DNA of 64,000 nucleotides from contig JAITMD010000005.1 of NCBI GenBank assembly GCA_031277535.1, forward strand, positions 310,001 to 374,000, written 5' to 3'. Below are positions 46,865 through 55,900 of the stretch, piece by piece. The number at the start of each line of letters is the position of its first letter. Position 1 is the stretch's first letter. The translations under genes were made by a program, and so were the position numbers. This DNA comes from Flavobacteriaceae bacterium. Its GTDB lineage: Bacteria > Bacteroidota > Bacteroidia > Flavobacteriales > Flavobacteriaceae. Below the pieces are notes generated by a model. The model did not search any database. It was not told the origin of the DNA and worked only from the letters and a program-made list of their open reading frames with translations.

Positions 46865-46880
46865 CCCATTGCTTTTTTAT
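46848..46880 (+). terminator. Terminator overlapping the coding end
   Basis: AAGCAATGG (46848-46856) pairs with CCATTGCTT (46866-46874), followed by T residues. The stop codon lies in the loop, so the hairpin starts within the coding sequence. Confidence 0.75.
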
Positions 46881-47006
46881 TTTCTATAAAGAACAAAGCT
46901 ACCATATATAAGATAAATAAATTATTATTATCTTTAATATAGATTATACTTATACCATTATTATATAGAAATATTGCATACTGCCCATTTCAAACAACTT
47001 GCAGGC

Positions 47007-47014
47007 TACATTTG
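47007..47014 (+). promoter_or_regulatory. -7 promoter box for catalase
   Basis: TACATTTG matches TAnnTTTG and ends 34 bases ahead of the ATG at 47049. No -33 TTG at standard spacing is visible. Confidence 0.5.
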
Positions 47015-47048
47015 TAAAAGAAAAAATAACCAAATAAAATAGTTCAAA

Positions 47049-48527
47049 ATGGAAAACAGAAAACTAACTACAGCATCTGGAAGACCTTATGCTGATCATG
47101 AAGATTCACTTACAGCTGGAGCAAGAGGGCCAGTATTGCTACAAGACTATATACTACACGAGAAATTAGCGCATTTTAATAGAGAACGTATTCCTGAGCG
47201 TATTGTTCATGCCAAAGGAACTGGAGCCTATGGAACATTTACAGTAACAAATGATATCACTCAATATACCAAAGCAAAAGTATTTGGTGAAGTAAGTAAA
47301 CAAACAAAAGTATTTGTGCGTTTTTCTACTGTAGGTGGTGAAAAAGGATCTGCTGATTCAGAACGTGATCCAAGAGGGTTTGCTGTTAAATTCTATACAG
47401 AAGATGGAAACTGGGACTTAGTAGGAAACAATACTCCTGTATTCTTTATTAAAGACGCTAAAAAATTCCCTGATTTTATTCATACACAAAAACGTCAACC
47501 ACAGACTAATTTAAAATCAGCAACTATGGTATGGGACTTTTGGTCATTGAACCCAGAGAGTTTACATCAAGTGCTTATTTTAATGTCTGATCGTGGTACT
47601 CCATATGGATATAGACATATGAATGGATACGGTAGTCATACTTTCTCTATGATTAATAAAGAGAATAAACTGGTTTATGTAAAATTCCACTTCAAAACAG
47701 CTCAAGGAATTAAAAACTTAACAGGTCCAGAAGCTGATCAAATGCGTGCTACTGACATGGACTTTGCTCAACGCGATCTATTTACACATATTGAAGAAGG
47801 TAAATTCCCTAAATGGAATTTAAAAATTCAGGTTATGACAGAAGAAGAAGCGCGCAATGCAGTAGTTAATCCTTTTGATGTAACAAAAGTATGGCCACAT
47901 GCAGAGTTCCCATTAATTGATGTAGGTGTATTAGAATTAAATCAAAACCCAAGTAACTATTTTCAAGATGTAGAGCAAGCTGCTTTTGCTCCAACGCATA
48001 TTGTAGATGGTATAGGTTTTTCTCCAGACAAAATGTTACAAGGACGTATTTTATCTTATCCAGATGCACAACGTTATAGATTAGGGACAAACTATGAGCA
48101 AATTCCTGTAAACAGATGTCCTTTTGCTACTAACAATTACCAGAGAGATGGATATATGCGTGTAGATGGTAATGGAGGTAGCGAACCAAACTATTTCCCT
48201 AACAGCTTTGACAATATTGTAGCAGATAAAACGTATGCTGAACCAGCTATGCAATTGGATGGTTTAGTAGCTGATCGCTTTGATAGAAATGGAGAAAATG
48301 AAAATGACCATTTTAGTCAACCTGGTAAATTATATCAAATTATGACAGCTGAAGAAAAAACAAACACTGTAAACAATATTGTGGCAGCAATGAGTGGTAT
48401 TGATGGACCAAAACGAGATGAGATTATTGGTCGTCAATTATGTCACTGGTTTAGAGCAAACATGGAATTGGGAATGCGCATTGCTCAAGGGCTAAACTAT
48501 GATGTAAGTAAACATGTGAATTCATAA
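47049..48527 (+). CDS. katA: Monofunctional haem catalase (clade 3 type)
   Basis: This 492-residue enzyme splits hydrogen peroxide to water and oxygen. The catalytic His is in '[18 protein letters not shown]', the Asn in '[11 protein letters not shown]', and the haem-ligating Tyr in '[15 protein letters not shown]'. The N-terminal '[23 protein letters not shown]' and normal small-subunit length fit the clade 3 enzymes (KatA). No signal peptide is present, so it should be cytoplasmic. It is transcribed alone, with a -7 box ahead and a hairpin behind. Confidence 0.97.
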   Translation: MENRKLTTASGRPYADHEDSLTAGARGPVLLQDYILHEKLAHFNRERIPERIVHAKGTGAYGTFTVTNDITQYTKAKVFGEVSKQTKVFVRFSTVGGEKGSADSERDPRGFAVKFYTEDGNWDLVGNNTPVFFIKDAKKFPDFIHTQKRQPQTNLKSATMVWDFWSLNPESLHQVLILMSDRGTPYGYRHMNGYGSHTFSMINKENKLVYVKFHFKTAQGIKNLTGPEADQMRATDMDFAQRDLFTHIEEGKFPKWNLKIQVMTEEEARNAVVNPFDVTKVWPHAEFPLIDVGVLELNQNPSNYFQDVEQAAFAPTHIVDGIGFSPDKMLQGRILSYPDAQRYRLGTNYEQIPVNRCPFATNNYQRDGYMRVDGNGGSEPNYFPNSFDNIVADKTYAEPAMQLDGLVADRFDRNGENENDHFSQPGKLYQIMTAEEKTNTVNNIVAAMSGIDGPKRDEIIGRQLCHWFRANMELGMRIAQGLNYDVSKHVNS

Positions 48528-48558
48528 TTAATTTTTATACTTTCTGAGTTTTTATCCT

Positions 48559-48590
48559 ATAAGCTGTACACTAAGTGTGCAGCTTATTTT
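48559..48590 (+). terminator. Terminator of the catalase gene
   Basis: AAGCTGTACAC and GTGTGCAGCTT pair with one mismatch around a short loop (48561-48585). A T-rich tail follows. Confidence 0.75.
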
Positions 48591-48655
48591 ATATCCTTTT
48601 TTGACCTGAATAATTCTTACTAATCAAACAGTATAATCACTTTTTCACTACATAA

Positions 48656-48690
48656 AAGAGGCTAATACAAAAACAGTATTAGCCTCTTAT
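48656..48690 (-). terminator. Terminator of the glmM-type gene
   Basis: AAGAGGCTAATAC (48656-48668) pairs perfectly with GTATTAGCCTCTT (48676-48688), located 24 bases past the stop of the minus-strand mutase gene. Confidence 0.85.
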
Positions 48691-48711
48691 TTATATCTTT
48701 AAATTTCTAAT

Positions 48712-50100
48712 TTAGATTCCTGCTATTACACGTAATTCCTCCATCATACGCATTGCTAAACCGTCAGCATCAACTTGTGTAGGTGCCTCTGTATAAATAC
48801 GAATAATTGGTTCTGTATTTGATTTACGCAAATGTACCCAACAATCTTCAAAATCAATCTTCACTCCATCCACAGTAGATACTTCTTGGTTTTTATAATT
48901 TTCAGCAATCAATTCCAAGATCATATCAACATTCAACTTAGGTGTTAACTCAATCTTATTCTTACTCATGTAATATTGAGGATAACTTGCACGTAATTCT
49001 GCAACTGTCATTTCCATATTAGCTAAATGTGTCAAGAATAATGCTACTCCAACTAATGAATCACGGCCATAGTGAATTTCAGGATAGATGATTCCACCAT
49101 TACCTTCTCCACCAATTACAGCGTGAGTTGCTTTCATTAATTCTACCACATTCACCTCTCCTACTGCAGAAGCACTATAAGACCCCTTGTGTTTCTCAGT
49201 AATATCTCTCAGCGCTCTTGAAGAAGATAAATTAGAAACTGTGTTACCAGGTGTTTTACTCAATACATAATCTGCAACAGCTACTAAAGTGTATTCCTCT
49301 CCAAACATTTCACCATCATTTGAAATAAATGCCAAACGGTCTACATCTGGATCAACAACAATACCGAAATCAGCCTTTTCTTGTTTAACCAAAGCACATA
49401 TGTCTCCTAAGTGCTCTTTTAAGGGTTCTGGATTGTGAGGAAAATGTCCATTAGGTTCGCAGTACAATTCTACCACTTCTACTCCCATTTTTCTCAATAG
49501 CGCAGGAATAACAATTCCTCCAGAAGAGTTAACAGCATCTACCACAACTTTAAAATTGCGTTTTTTAACTGCTTCTGCATCAACTAATGCTAATTTTAGC
49601 ACTTCGTCAATGTGGATATCCATATAATTATCTTTAGCTGTTATTGTTCCTAAAGCATCTACATCAGCAAAATCAAAAGCGTCTTTTTCTGCTATTTCTA
49701 AAATAACAGCTCCTTCTGCCCCACTCAAAAACTCCCCTTTTGCATTAAGCAATTTCAAAGCGTTCCATTGTTTAGGATTATGAGAAGCAGTTAGTATAAT
49801 CCCTCCATCTGCATGTTCCAAAGGTACAGCCACTTCAACAGTTGGCGTAGTTGACAGTCCTAAATCGATTACATCAATTCCTAACCCTATTAATGTATTT
49901 ACAACTAAATTGTGAATCATTGGTCCTGATATACGAGCATCACGTCCAATAACTACCTTTAATTTATCTTTATTCAATTGATTTTTTAAGAATGTACCAT
50001 AAGCAGAAGCAAATTTCACAGCATCAATAGGAGTTAAATTATCTCCTACTTTCCCTCCAATTGTTCCGCGTATCCCAGAAATTGATTTTATTAAAGTCAT
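48712..50100 (-). CDS. glmM: Phosphoglucosamine mutase (phosphohexomutase family)
   Basis: This 462-residue alpha-D-phosphohexomutase converts glucosamine-6-phosphate to glucosamine-1-phosphate on the way to UDP-GlcNAc, if the usual annotation for this phylum is right. The phosphoserine loop is 'LTASHNPKQWNALKL', the Mg site 'VDPDVDRLAF', the sugar loop 'IGGEGNGG', and the C-terminal phosphate loop 'RKSNTEPIIRIYTEA'. All four functional loops are complete. Phosphomannomutase or phosphoglucomutase activity remains possible, since the loops are shared. It is divergent from the ACP phosphodiesterase-like gene. Confidence 0.93.
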   Translation of the reverse strand: MTLIKSISGIRGTIGGKVGDNLTPIDAVKFASAYGTFLKNQLNKDKLKVVIGRDARISGPMIHNLVVNTLIGLGIDVIDLGLSTTPTVEVAVPLEHADGGIILTASHNPKQWNALKLLNAKGEFLSGAEGAVILEIAEKDAFDFADVDALGTITAKDNYMDIHIDEVLKLALVDAEAVKKRNFKVVVDAVNSSGGIVIPALLRKMGVEVVELYCEPNGHFPHNPEPLKEHLGDICALVKQEKADFGIVVDPDVDRLAFISNDGEMFGEEYTLVAVADYVLSKTPGNTVSNLSSSRALRDITEKHKGSYSASAVGEVNVVELMKATHAVIGGEGNGGIIYPEIHYGRDSLVGVALFLTHLANMEMTVAELRASYPQYYMSKNKIELTPKLNVDMILELIAENYKNQEVSTVDGVKIDFEDCWVHLRKSNTEPIIRIYTEAPTQVDADGLAMRMMEELRVIAGI

Positions 50101-50197
50101 AACATCATTTTTTTAAACACACAAATATATAAACAATTCAAAGGATAGACACGCTTGTTTTCAATAAAATCAAGTAAATTTAGCTCAAAATAATACC

Positions 50198-50797
50198 ATG
50201 AATTTTTTAGCTCATATCTATCTTTCAGGAGAAAATGAATTGATTAAAATTGGCAACTTTGTTGCGGATAGTGTTAGAGGTAAGCAATACTTAGATTATC
50301 CTCTTGATATACAAAAAGGTATAAAACTTCATCGTGAAATAGACACCTATACGGACCAACATCCTATTTGGCGACAAACAAAAAAACCTTTAGTCCCTCG
50401 ATACAATCATTATGCTGCAGTTTTAGTAGATATGTACTATGATCACTTTTTAGCACAGCAATGGGACACCTACTGCAACATTCCTTTAGAGGTATATGCT
50501 GCTACTTTTTATGAGTCATTAGAACGAAACTATGCCGTGTTACCTCCCAAAGTACAACAGTTTCTACCTATTTTATTAAAAGAAAATTGGCTGGTGTTGT
50601 ATCAAGATATTGATGGTTTAAAATACATTCTAACCAAAATGGATGGCAGAACAAAAGGTATTTCAAAAATGAGTTATGGAACAGAAGAACTTCTTCTACA
50701 CTATGATAGGTTTTCACTGGACTTTCAAGTATTTTTTGAAGAACTACAACTTCATTTAAAAAAATTTGTACATTCAACTAACTTTTTAAGTCTTTAG
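50198..50797 (+). CDS. Acyl carrier protein phosphodiesterase-like protein
   Basis: This 199-residue protein belongs to the AcpH/DUF479 family. The N-terminal 'MNFLAHIYLSGENELIKIGNFVADSVRG' is diagnostic, followed by 'GIKLHREIDTYTDQHP' (metal-binding His and Asp residues of the HD-like fold) and 'AVLVDMYYDHFLAQ'. AcpH removes the 4'-phosphopantetheine group from acyl carrier protein. It is encoded alone, between glmM and the CLC gene. A metal-dependent hydrolase role is firm at family level; the ACP substrate is inferred from homologues. Confidence 0.88.
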   Translation: MNFLAHIYLSGENELIKIGNFVADSVRGKQYLDYPLDIQKGIKLHREIDTYTDQHPIWRQTKKPLVPRYNHYAAVLVDMYYDHFLAQQWDTYCNIPLEVYAATFYESLERNYAVLPPKVQQFLPILLKENWLVLYQDIDGLKYILTKMDGRTKGISKMSYGTEELLLHYDRFSLDFQVFFEELQLHLKKFVHSTNFLSL

Positions 50798-50880
50798 AAG
50801 TTAAATGAAAAATGAAAACATATATACTATTATTTGTGCATTTTGCCACTATTTAGTAAGTTTTCTACTATTTTTGCGTT

Positions 50881-52695
50881 ATGAAAAGGGTACAGTTTAA
50901 GAAAGTAAAACATTACAGTAATCAACTATTCAAATATGCAGAAGGCATATTGTTTTTTTTACGCTCCATATTAACAGACAGGCAATTTTTGTATTTGTCG
51001 TGTGTTTTGGTGGGTGCATCTTCTGCCATTGCTGTAATTATTTTAAAATACTTTGCTCATAGTGTATTTCGCTTTGCAAGTTATATTGATAGTATCTCTC
51101 ATTTGCCTTTCACCAACAGTTTACTTCCAGTTGTAGGTATCCTATTGACTGTATTTGTAATCCACCGCTTTTTAGGAGGTAGTATTGAAAAAGGAACCTA
51201 TCAAATTATGATTGCTGTAGCTAAGCGTTCAGGTATTATGCCACGTAAGCAAATGTATTCACAAATTGTTACAAGTTCACTTACTGTAGGTATGGGAGGG
51301 TCTTTAGGACTGGAATCTCCTATTGCTATTACTGGTGCTGCATTTGGTTCAAACTATGCACAAAATTATAAACTAAGTTATAAAGACCGTATTCTTTTAT
51401 TAGCTTGTGGAGTTGCTGCAGGTGTATCAGCGGCATTTAATGCCCCTATTGCAGGTGTCCTCTTTGCTATTGAAATTATTTTGGCAGATGTTACCGTTTC
51501 TGCATTTATTCCTATCATGATTTCTTCTGCTACAGGAGCTATTGTTTCAAATTTAATTATCAAAGAGGATATCTTACTAACCTTTAGAAAGCAATTAATC
51601 TTTGATACAGGAAATACGTTATACTACGTTTTATTAGGAATATTAGCAGGATTGTTCTGTGTTTATCATGCGCGAATGTTTAGACGTACAGAAAAATACT
51701 TGTCTAAATTTAGCAATGGAGTCTATAAAAAAGCCATAATAGGAGCTTCTATGTTGGCCGCTTTAATCTTTTTGTTTCCTACCCTATTTGGTGAAGGATA
51801 TGAAAGTATAAAAATATTAGCAAGTGACAAACCGAATGAAATTTTAAACAATACCATATTAGGTAAATATGCTCATAAAGAATGGGTACTCTTGCTGTTT
51901 GTAATTGGTACAGCTTTGGTTAAATCTATTGCTGCTGGTTTAACAATGGGTAGTGGAGGAAACGGAGGTAACTTTGCCCCTTCTCTATTTGTAGGATCTT
52001 ATTTAGGGTTTTCCCTATCCAAACTACTTACTTTATTGGGATTTGAAAATATTCCCATTCACAACTTTACAGTTGTAGGAATGGCAGCTGTTATCAGTGG
52101 GTTATTCCATGCTCCTTTAACAGGTATTTTCTTAATTGCAGAAATTACTGGTGGTTATGGTTTAATGGTTCCTTTATTAATTGTTTCTTCTATCAGTTTT
52201 GCAATCTCTAAACAAATGGAGAAACACTCTATGGATATTAAAAACATAGCTAATACAGGAATGGTATTTACTTCAGATAAAGATTCTAATATCTTGTCTA
52301 CTATTGCCATACACGATTATATTAAAAATGACATACAAACCATTACGATGCAAGACAGTACAATGGATGTTGTTCAAATTTTCTCAAATAGTACACAAAC
52401 CTTTATCCCTGTACTAAATGCAGAAAAACAAGTGCTTGGTGTCATTCACTTAAACAACGTACGACCTATTGTATTCAGTAATTTTCAATCTAAGTTTACT
52501 CCTATCAAAGATCTAATAGAACACGCTACAATTGTATCCTATTCTGATTCGACCAAGGCTATTGTCAAAGCTTTTGACAATTCCAACCAGAGTCACCTGA
52601 TTGTACAAAAGAACGGAGTCTATTTTGGCTATCTACACAAATCTGATATATTAGAAGCTTATAGAAGTAGTTTGAAATCATTAATGATTGATTAA
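50881..52695 (+). CDS. CLC-family anion channel/transporter with two CBS domains
   Basis: This 604-residue membrane protein has about 11-12 helices over residues 30-440 and a C-terminal pair of CBS domains (about 475-535 and 540-600). CLC selectivity motifs are present: 'GSLGLESPIA' with Glu145 at the gating glutamate, 'FNAPIAGVLFAIE' and 'GSGGNGGNFAPSLF'. The intracellular 'proton glutamate' of CLC exchangers (Glu203 in E. coli) aligns with Ile199 beside Glu198, so proton coupling may be lost. CBS domains usually sense nucleotides. No operon partner is evident, and a strong terminator follows. Confidence 0.93.
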   Translation: MKRVQFKKVKHYSNQLFKYAEGILFFLRSILTDRQFLYLSCVLVGASSAIAVIILKYFAHSVFRFASYIDSISHLPFTNSLLPVVGILLTVFVIHRFLGGSIEKGTYQIMIAVAKRSGIMPRKQMYSQIVTSSLTVGMGGSLGLESPIAITGAAFGSNYAQNYKLSYKDRILLLACGVAAGVSAAFNAPIAGVLFAIEIILADVTVSAFIPIMISSATGAIVSNLIIKEDILLTFRKQLIFDTGNTLYYVLLGILAGLFCVYHARMFRRTEKYLSKFSNGVYKKAIIGASMLAALIFLFPTLFGEGYESIKILASDKPNEILNNTILGKYAHKEWVLLLFVIGTALVKSIAAGLTMGSGGNGGNFAPSLFVGSYLGFSLSKLLTLLGFENIPIHNFTVVGMAAVISGLFHAPLTGIFLIAEITGGYGLMVPLLIVSSISFAISKQMEKHSMDIKNIANTGMVFTSDKDSNILSTIAIHDYIKNDIQTITMQDSTMDVVQIFSNSTQTFIPVLNAEKQVLGVIHLNNVRPIVFSNFQSKFTPIKDLIEHATIVSYSDSTKAIVKAFDNSNQSHLIVQKNGVYFGYLHKSDILEAYRSSLKSLMID

Positions 52696-52700
52696 CAACA

Positions 52701-52742
52701 AATAAAAGACCTCTAACTATTTAAAGTTAGAGGTCTTTTATT
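52701..52742 (+). terminator. Terminator of the CLC gene
   Basis: Eighteen-base arms (52701-52718 and 52725-52742) pair perfectly around a six-base loop, starting 6 bases after the stop codon, with a T-run in the distal arm. Confidence 0.9.
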
Positions 52743-52810
52743 ATGTTTAAAACCATTGGAATACTTCTGTTTTAAACATAAAAAAAGACTACCCTTCGGA
52801 TAGTCTTTCT
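52743..52810 (+). other. Two further hairpins after the CLC terminator
   Basis: ATGTTTAAAAC (52743-52753) pairs perfectly with GTTTTAAACAT (52769-52779). Then AAAGACTA with TAGTCTTT flanks a CTTCGG tetraloop (about 52784-52808) followed by T residues. Three hairpins in 110 bases are more than one gene end needs; a small RNA with its own terminator is possible. The rest of the gap, 52811-53203, is AT-rich with no clear gene. Confidence 0.45.
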
Positions 52811-53203
52811 CACAGCTAATTCATATATTTTCTCTCTTTGAAACAGAACAACAAAACAACAAACCAAATTCCTCTCTAAGTAGCCAGCTCAAAAGAAACT
52901 TTTAAAAATCTGCTTCAATAGTTCAATACACGAATCTAAAAATTGTTTTTTTTTATTGCACTACAATATAAATCATAGTGACTTTCATTTTTTCCTTTGA
53001 CAAATTTACAAATATAATTACTTCACCTTCTAATCTCACTCCATTATTTAACAAAGAGTATCCTAAAAAGATACGACTACTATAACATAACCATCCTTTT
53101 TCACTACTTCGATTAGTAATATTACTAATAATATATTAAAAAAACAAATAAAATGAGTTAATAGTAACCAACGAATATCTGTTTTTTATATATTTACATG
53201 TTA

Positions 53204-53228
53204 CTATACAAAAGTATAGCTACTTTCG
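53204..53228 (+). promoter_or_regulatory. Dyad and -7 box controlling the HxlR-cys operon
   Basis: CTATAC (53204-53209) and GTATAG (53214-53219) form a 6-4-6 inverted repeat directly ahead of TACTTTCG (53221-53228), a one-mismatch -7 box. A regulator bound here would block RNA polymerase. HxlR proteins bind such short dyads, and the first gene encodes one, so autoregulation is likely. Confidence 0.5.
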
Positions 53229-53259
53229 CTGACTAAATCAACTACCAATACACCAACTT

Positions 53260-53646
53260 ATGACATCAAAGCAGAAATTAGAACAGCTCAATTTAGAAGC
53301 AATTACTGAAACACTCAATTTACTAAAAGGTAAATGGCGTTTACAGATAATTACGGTATTGGCTCAACGAGAAGACTATCGCTTCAACGATCTTTTACAA
53401 AGTATTACAGGAATTGGTAGTAAAATGTTATCCACAGATTTAAAATGCTTAGAACAACACGATATTATTACACGTACTATTCTTAGTGCTTCTCCTCTAA
53501 TCATTTCTTATTCGCTAACAGATTACGGCAAAACCTTACATCAATTATTATTTGAAATGTCAACTTGGGGAGGCAATCACCTCAAAAAACAAATAGAATC
53601 AAATACAGAAAACGAAATCAATCACTTCTTAACTATTACTATATAA
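53260..53646 (+). CDS. HxlR-family transcriptional regulator
   Basis: This 128-residue winged-helix protein has 'TLNLLKGKWRLQIITVLAQREDYRFNDLL' (the HxlR core with Gly-Lys-Trp) and 'ITGIGSKMLSTDLKCLEQHDIITR'. The N-terminal Cys typical of redox-sensing members such as HypR is missing; one Cys lies in helix 4 (Cys67). It is followed with no gap by cysE, then cysK. It probably regulates cysteine synthesis through the dyad upstream, sensing a thiol or sulfur metabolite. That role is an inference from position. Confidence 0.9.
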   Translation: MTSKQKLEQLNLEAITETLNLLKGKWRLQIITVLAQREDYRFNDLLQSITGIGSKMLSTDLKCLEQHDIITRTILSASPLIISYSLTDYGKTLHQLLFEMSTWGGNHLKKQIESNTENEINHFLTITI

Positions 53647-54474
53647 ATGCAAAACGACTTTATATCAGAATTACTAAAAAAGAATGAAGCTTCAGAAGCT
53701 TTCTTAGATAAAAAAAGAATTGAAGCTTACACAGATTCTTTATTCCATTTTTTATTTCAATTAGAAGATAAAAAATATAGCTCTGAACAAGCAATACGCA
53801 TTCGTTTAGCGATTTTAAAAAATGAATTATTATCAATACTTTTTAATATCAACAACGATGTTGAAAAATCACAACAAATTGCAGATGAGTTTTTCAATGC
53901 GTTACCTTTAATTTATCAGACCTTAAATACAGATGCAAAAGCTATTTTAGACAATGACCCTGCTGCAACTTGCTTGCAAGAGATTCACATTGCCTATCCG
54001 GGTTTTTATGCCATCGCAATCTATCGCTTTGCCCATCAACTGCAATTGCAAAAAGTTATCTTACTTCCTCGTATTTGGACAGAATATGCACATAATAAAA
54101 CAGGAATCGATATTCATCCTGCAGCAACTATTGGGTCTCATTTCTGTATCGATCATGGAACTGGTATTGTAATTGGAGAAACATCTGTAATAGGAACTAA
54201 TGTAAAAATATACCAAGGTGTAACACTTGGAGCCATTTCAGTTTCTAAAGATAAAGCTAATACACGTCGCCATCCTTACATAGAAGACAACGTTGTAATT
54301 TACTCAGGAGCTACCATATTAGGTGGAGATACGGTAATTGGACACGATACTGTTATTGGTGGAAACGTTTGGTTAACGCATAGTGTAAAACCGAATTCTA
54401 TCATCTATAGCAAAAGTAAAAGTTACTCGAAAAATCAAGAGGTTTATCCAGAACCTATCAATTTCGTCATATAA
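53647..54474 (+). CDS. cysE: Serine O-acetyltransferase
   Basis: This 275-residue enzyme transfers acetyl from acetyl-CoA to serine, giving O-acetylserine, the carbon skeleton for cysteine. An alpha-helical N-terminal domain (about 1-150) precedes a left-handed beta-helix of hexapeptide repeats: 'IDIHPAATIGSHFCIDHGTGIVIGE', 'VKIYQGVTLGA', 'RRHPYIEDNVVIYSGATILGGDTVIG'. The catalytic His in 'DHGTG' and the Asp beside it are present. It abuts the HxlR gene with zero spacing and is separated from cysK by four 13-base repeats. Confidence 0.95.
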   Translation: MQNDFISELLKKNEASEAFLDKKRIEAYTDSLFHFLFQLEDKKYSSEQAIRIRLAILKNELLSILFNINNDVEKSQQIADEFFNALPLIYQTLNTDAKAILDNDPAATCLQEIHIAYPGFYAIAIYRFAHQLQLQKVILLPRIWTEYAHNKTGIDIHPAATIGSHFCIDHGTGIVIGETSVIGTNVKIYQGVTLGAISVSKDKANTRRHPYIEDNVVIYSGATILGGDTVIGHDTVIGGNVWLTHSVKPNSIIYSKSKSYSKNQEVYPEPINFVI

Positions 54475-54526
54475 TAACAATAACCAATAACAATAACCAA
54501 TAAAAATAACCAATAAAAATAAGTAA
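54475..54526 (+). repeat. Four tandem 13-base repeats between cysE and cysK
   Basis: Units of TAACAATAACCAA run from 54475 to 54526. The first two are identical, the third differs at one base (TAAAAATAACCAA), and the fourth is more degenerate. They fill the spacer from the base after the cysE stop to two bases before the cysK ATG. Each unit provides a TAA, so they contain stop codons in more than one frame. Copy-number change would alter coupling of the two genes. Confidence 0.9.
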
Positions 54527-54528
54527 TC

Positions 54529-55464
54529 ATGAAAGTAAACAATGTATTACAAGTCATTGGAAACACTCCTCACATCAAATTAAATAGAGTTTTTCCACAA
54601 GATATTAATGTATATATCAAATTAGAAAAACAAAACCCTGGAGGTAGTCTAAAAGACCGTATTGCCTTAGCAATGATTGAAGAGGCTGAAGCTAAGGGAC
54701 TAATCAACAAAGAAACAACAATTATAGAACCTACTTCTGGAAACACAGGTGTTGGTTTAGCTATGGTTTGTGCAGTCAAAGGGTATAAACTTATCTTAGT
54801 AATGCCTGAATCAATGAGTATTGAACGAAGAAAGCTTATGTCTGCTTATGGTGCAAAATTTGTGCTTACTCCAAAAGAATTAGGAACAGCTGGTTCTGTT
54901 GCCAAAGCAACTGAATTAGCAGAAAGCATGGATAATGCTTGGGTACCTCAACAATTCAACAATATGGCAAACCCTGAAATACACCGTAAAACAACTGCCT
55001 TGGAAATTATTAATGACTTTCCAGAAGGTATTGATTACTTAATTACAGGAGTAGGAACAGGTGGACATATTACAGGAGTAGCAGAAGTATTAAAAGAACG
55101 CTTTCCACAACTTAAAGTATATGCTGTAGAACCTGCCAATTCTCCAGTTTTAAGTGGAGGAAAACCAGGCCCTCACCCCTTACAAGGAATTGGAGCAGGA
55201 TTTATTCCAAAAGTAGTAAACACTGCTATTTTTGATGGTATCATTACAATCGAAAAAGAAGAAGCATACGAATACACCAATCGCATTGCGCAAGAAGAAG
55301 GAATATTAGCAGGAGTATCTACTGGAACTTCTTTAGCTGCCATTGCAAAACAATTACCTTCCATACCTAAAGGTTCTACAATATTGACTTTCAACTATGA
55401 TACAGGAGAAAGATATTGGTCTGTACCTGACTTGTTTGATGAAAAAGCTGCAGAAATTAAATAA
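54529..55464 (+). CDS. cysK: Cysteine synthase (O-acetylserine sulfhydrylase)
   Basis: This 311-residue PLP enzyme makes cysteine from O-acetylserine and sulfide. The N-terminal '[12 protein letters not shown]' precedes '[19 protein letters not shown]' with the PLP-binding Lys, then '[13 protein letters not shown]' (asparagine loop), '[11 protein letters not shown]' (phosphate loop) and '[10 protein letters not shown]'. The length and motifs fit CysK rather than cystathionine beta-synthase. It follows cysE after the 13-base repeats, with a strong terminator behind it. Confidence 0.95.
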   Translation: MKVNNVLQVIGNTPHIKLNRVFPQDINVYIKLEKQNPGGSLKDRIALAMIEEAEAKGLINKETTIIEPTSGNTGVGLAMVCAVKGYKLILVMPESMSIERRKLMSAYGAKFVLTPKELGTAGSVAKATELAESMDNAWVPQQFNNMANPEIHRKTTALEIINDFPEGIDYLITGVGTGGHITGVAEVLKERFPQLKVYAVEPANSPVLSGGKPGPHPLQGIGAGFIPKVVNTAIFDGIITIEKEEAYEYTNRIAQEEGILAGVSTGTSLAAIAKQLPSIPKGSTILTFNYDTGERYWSVPDLFDEKAAEIK

Positions 55465-55467
55465 ATC

Positions 55468-55503
55468 AAAACCGAGAGATAGTAATTATCTCTCGGTTTT
55501 TTT
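55468..55503 (+). terminator. Terminator of the cys operon
   Basis: AAAACCGAGAGATA (55468-55481 region) pairs with TATCTCTCGGTTTT (55487-55500) and ends in a run of T residues, right after the cysK stop. Confidence 0.92.
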
Positions 55504-55777
55504 CTACCCCCTACTTCTACTCTCTTCAAAATCTATTGTTTACATAAAAATAACTATCTATTTTTTTTCTATAAACAAGAAATATTTCATTCATTAAACT
55601 CTTTTTTTGAGATATAAACTCCTTTTTTTTTCTTTATAGCATCCTTTTTCATTGTTTTTAGGTTCAAACACAAAAAAAATATTATTTTTTTTTAAACGAA
55701 AAATATATCAAATAATTAAAATACAACTACTTACAAAAATAGTTTTATTTTTCCTTTGAAATAGAACAGTCTTTAAT

Positions 55778-55900
55778 CCCAGTAAAATAGGGACTTCTTT
55801 TAGAATCCTTGGACACTTCGTGGACAATACCTCGATAATGCTGGAGTAGAGCACCTGTTTGTCCAACAATTGTCCTCTTACTGACCACCTATTGTCCTTT
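55778..55900 (+). other. Structured intergenic element with repeated GGACA/TGTCC
   Basis: The 1.1 kb gap 55504-56639 holds no intact gene; only a 23-codon frame at 55960 is notable. In this element GGACA occurs twice (55811-55815, 55822-55826) and TGTCC three times (about 55860-55864, 55871-55875, 55893-55897). TTGGACA/TGTCCAA and TGGACAA/TTGTCCA, as well as GGACAAT/ATTGTCC, can form alternative stems. The start CCCAGTAAAA-4-GACTT (55778-55796) also occurs at 12088-12106 in the other structured element. A structured RNA or element relic is possible. Confidence 0.45.

Noticed and set aside
52811..53200. Possible SAM-type riboswitch ahead of the cys operon
   Set aside because: No conserved SAM-riboswitch core or paired arms were visible; the promoter and dyad sit close to the start codon, leaving no room for a long leader.
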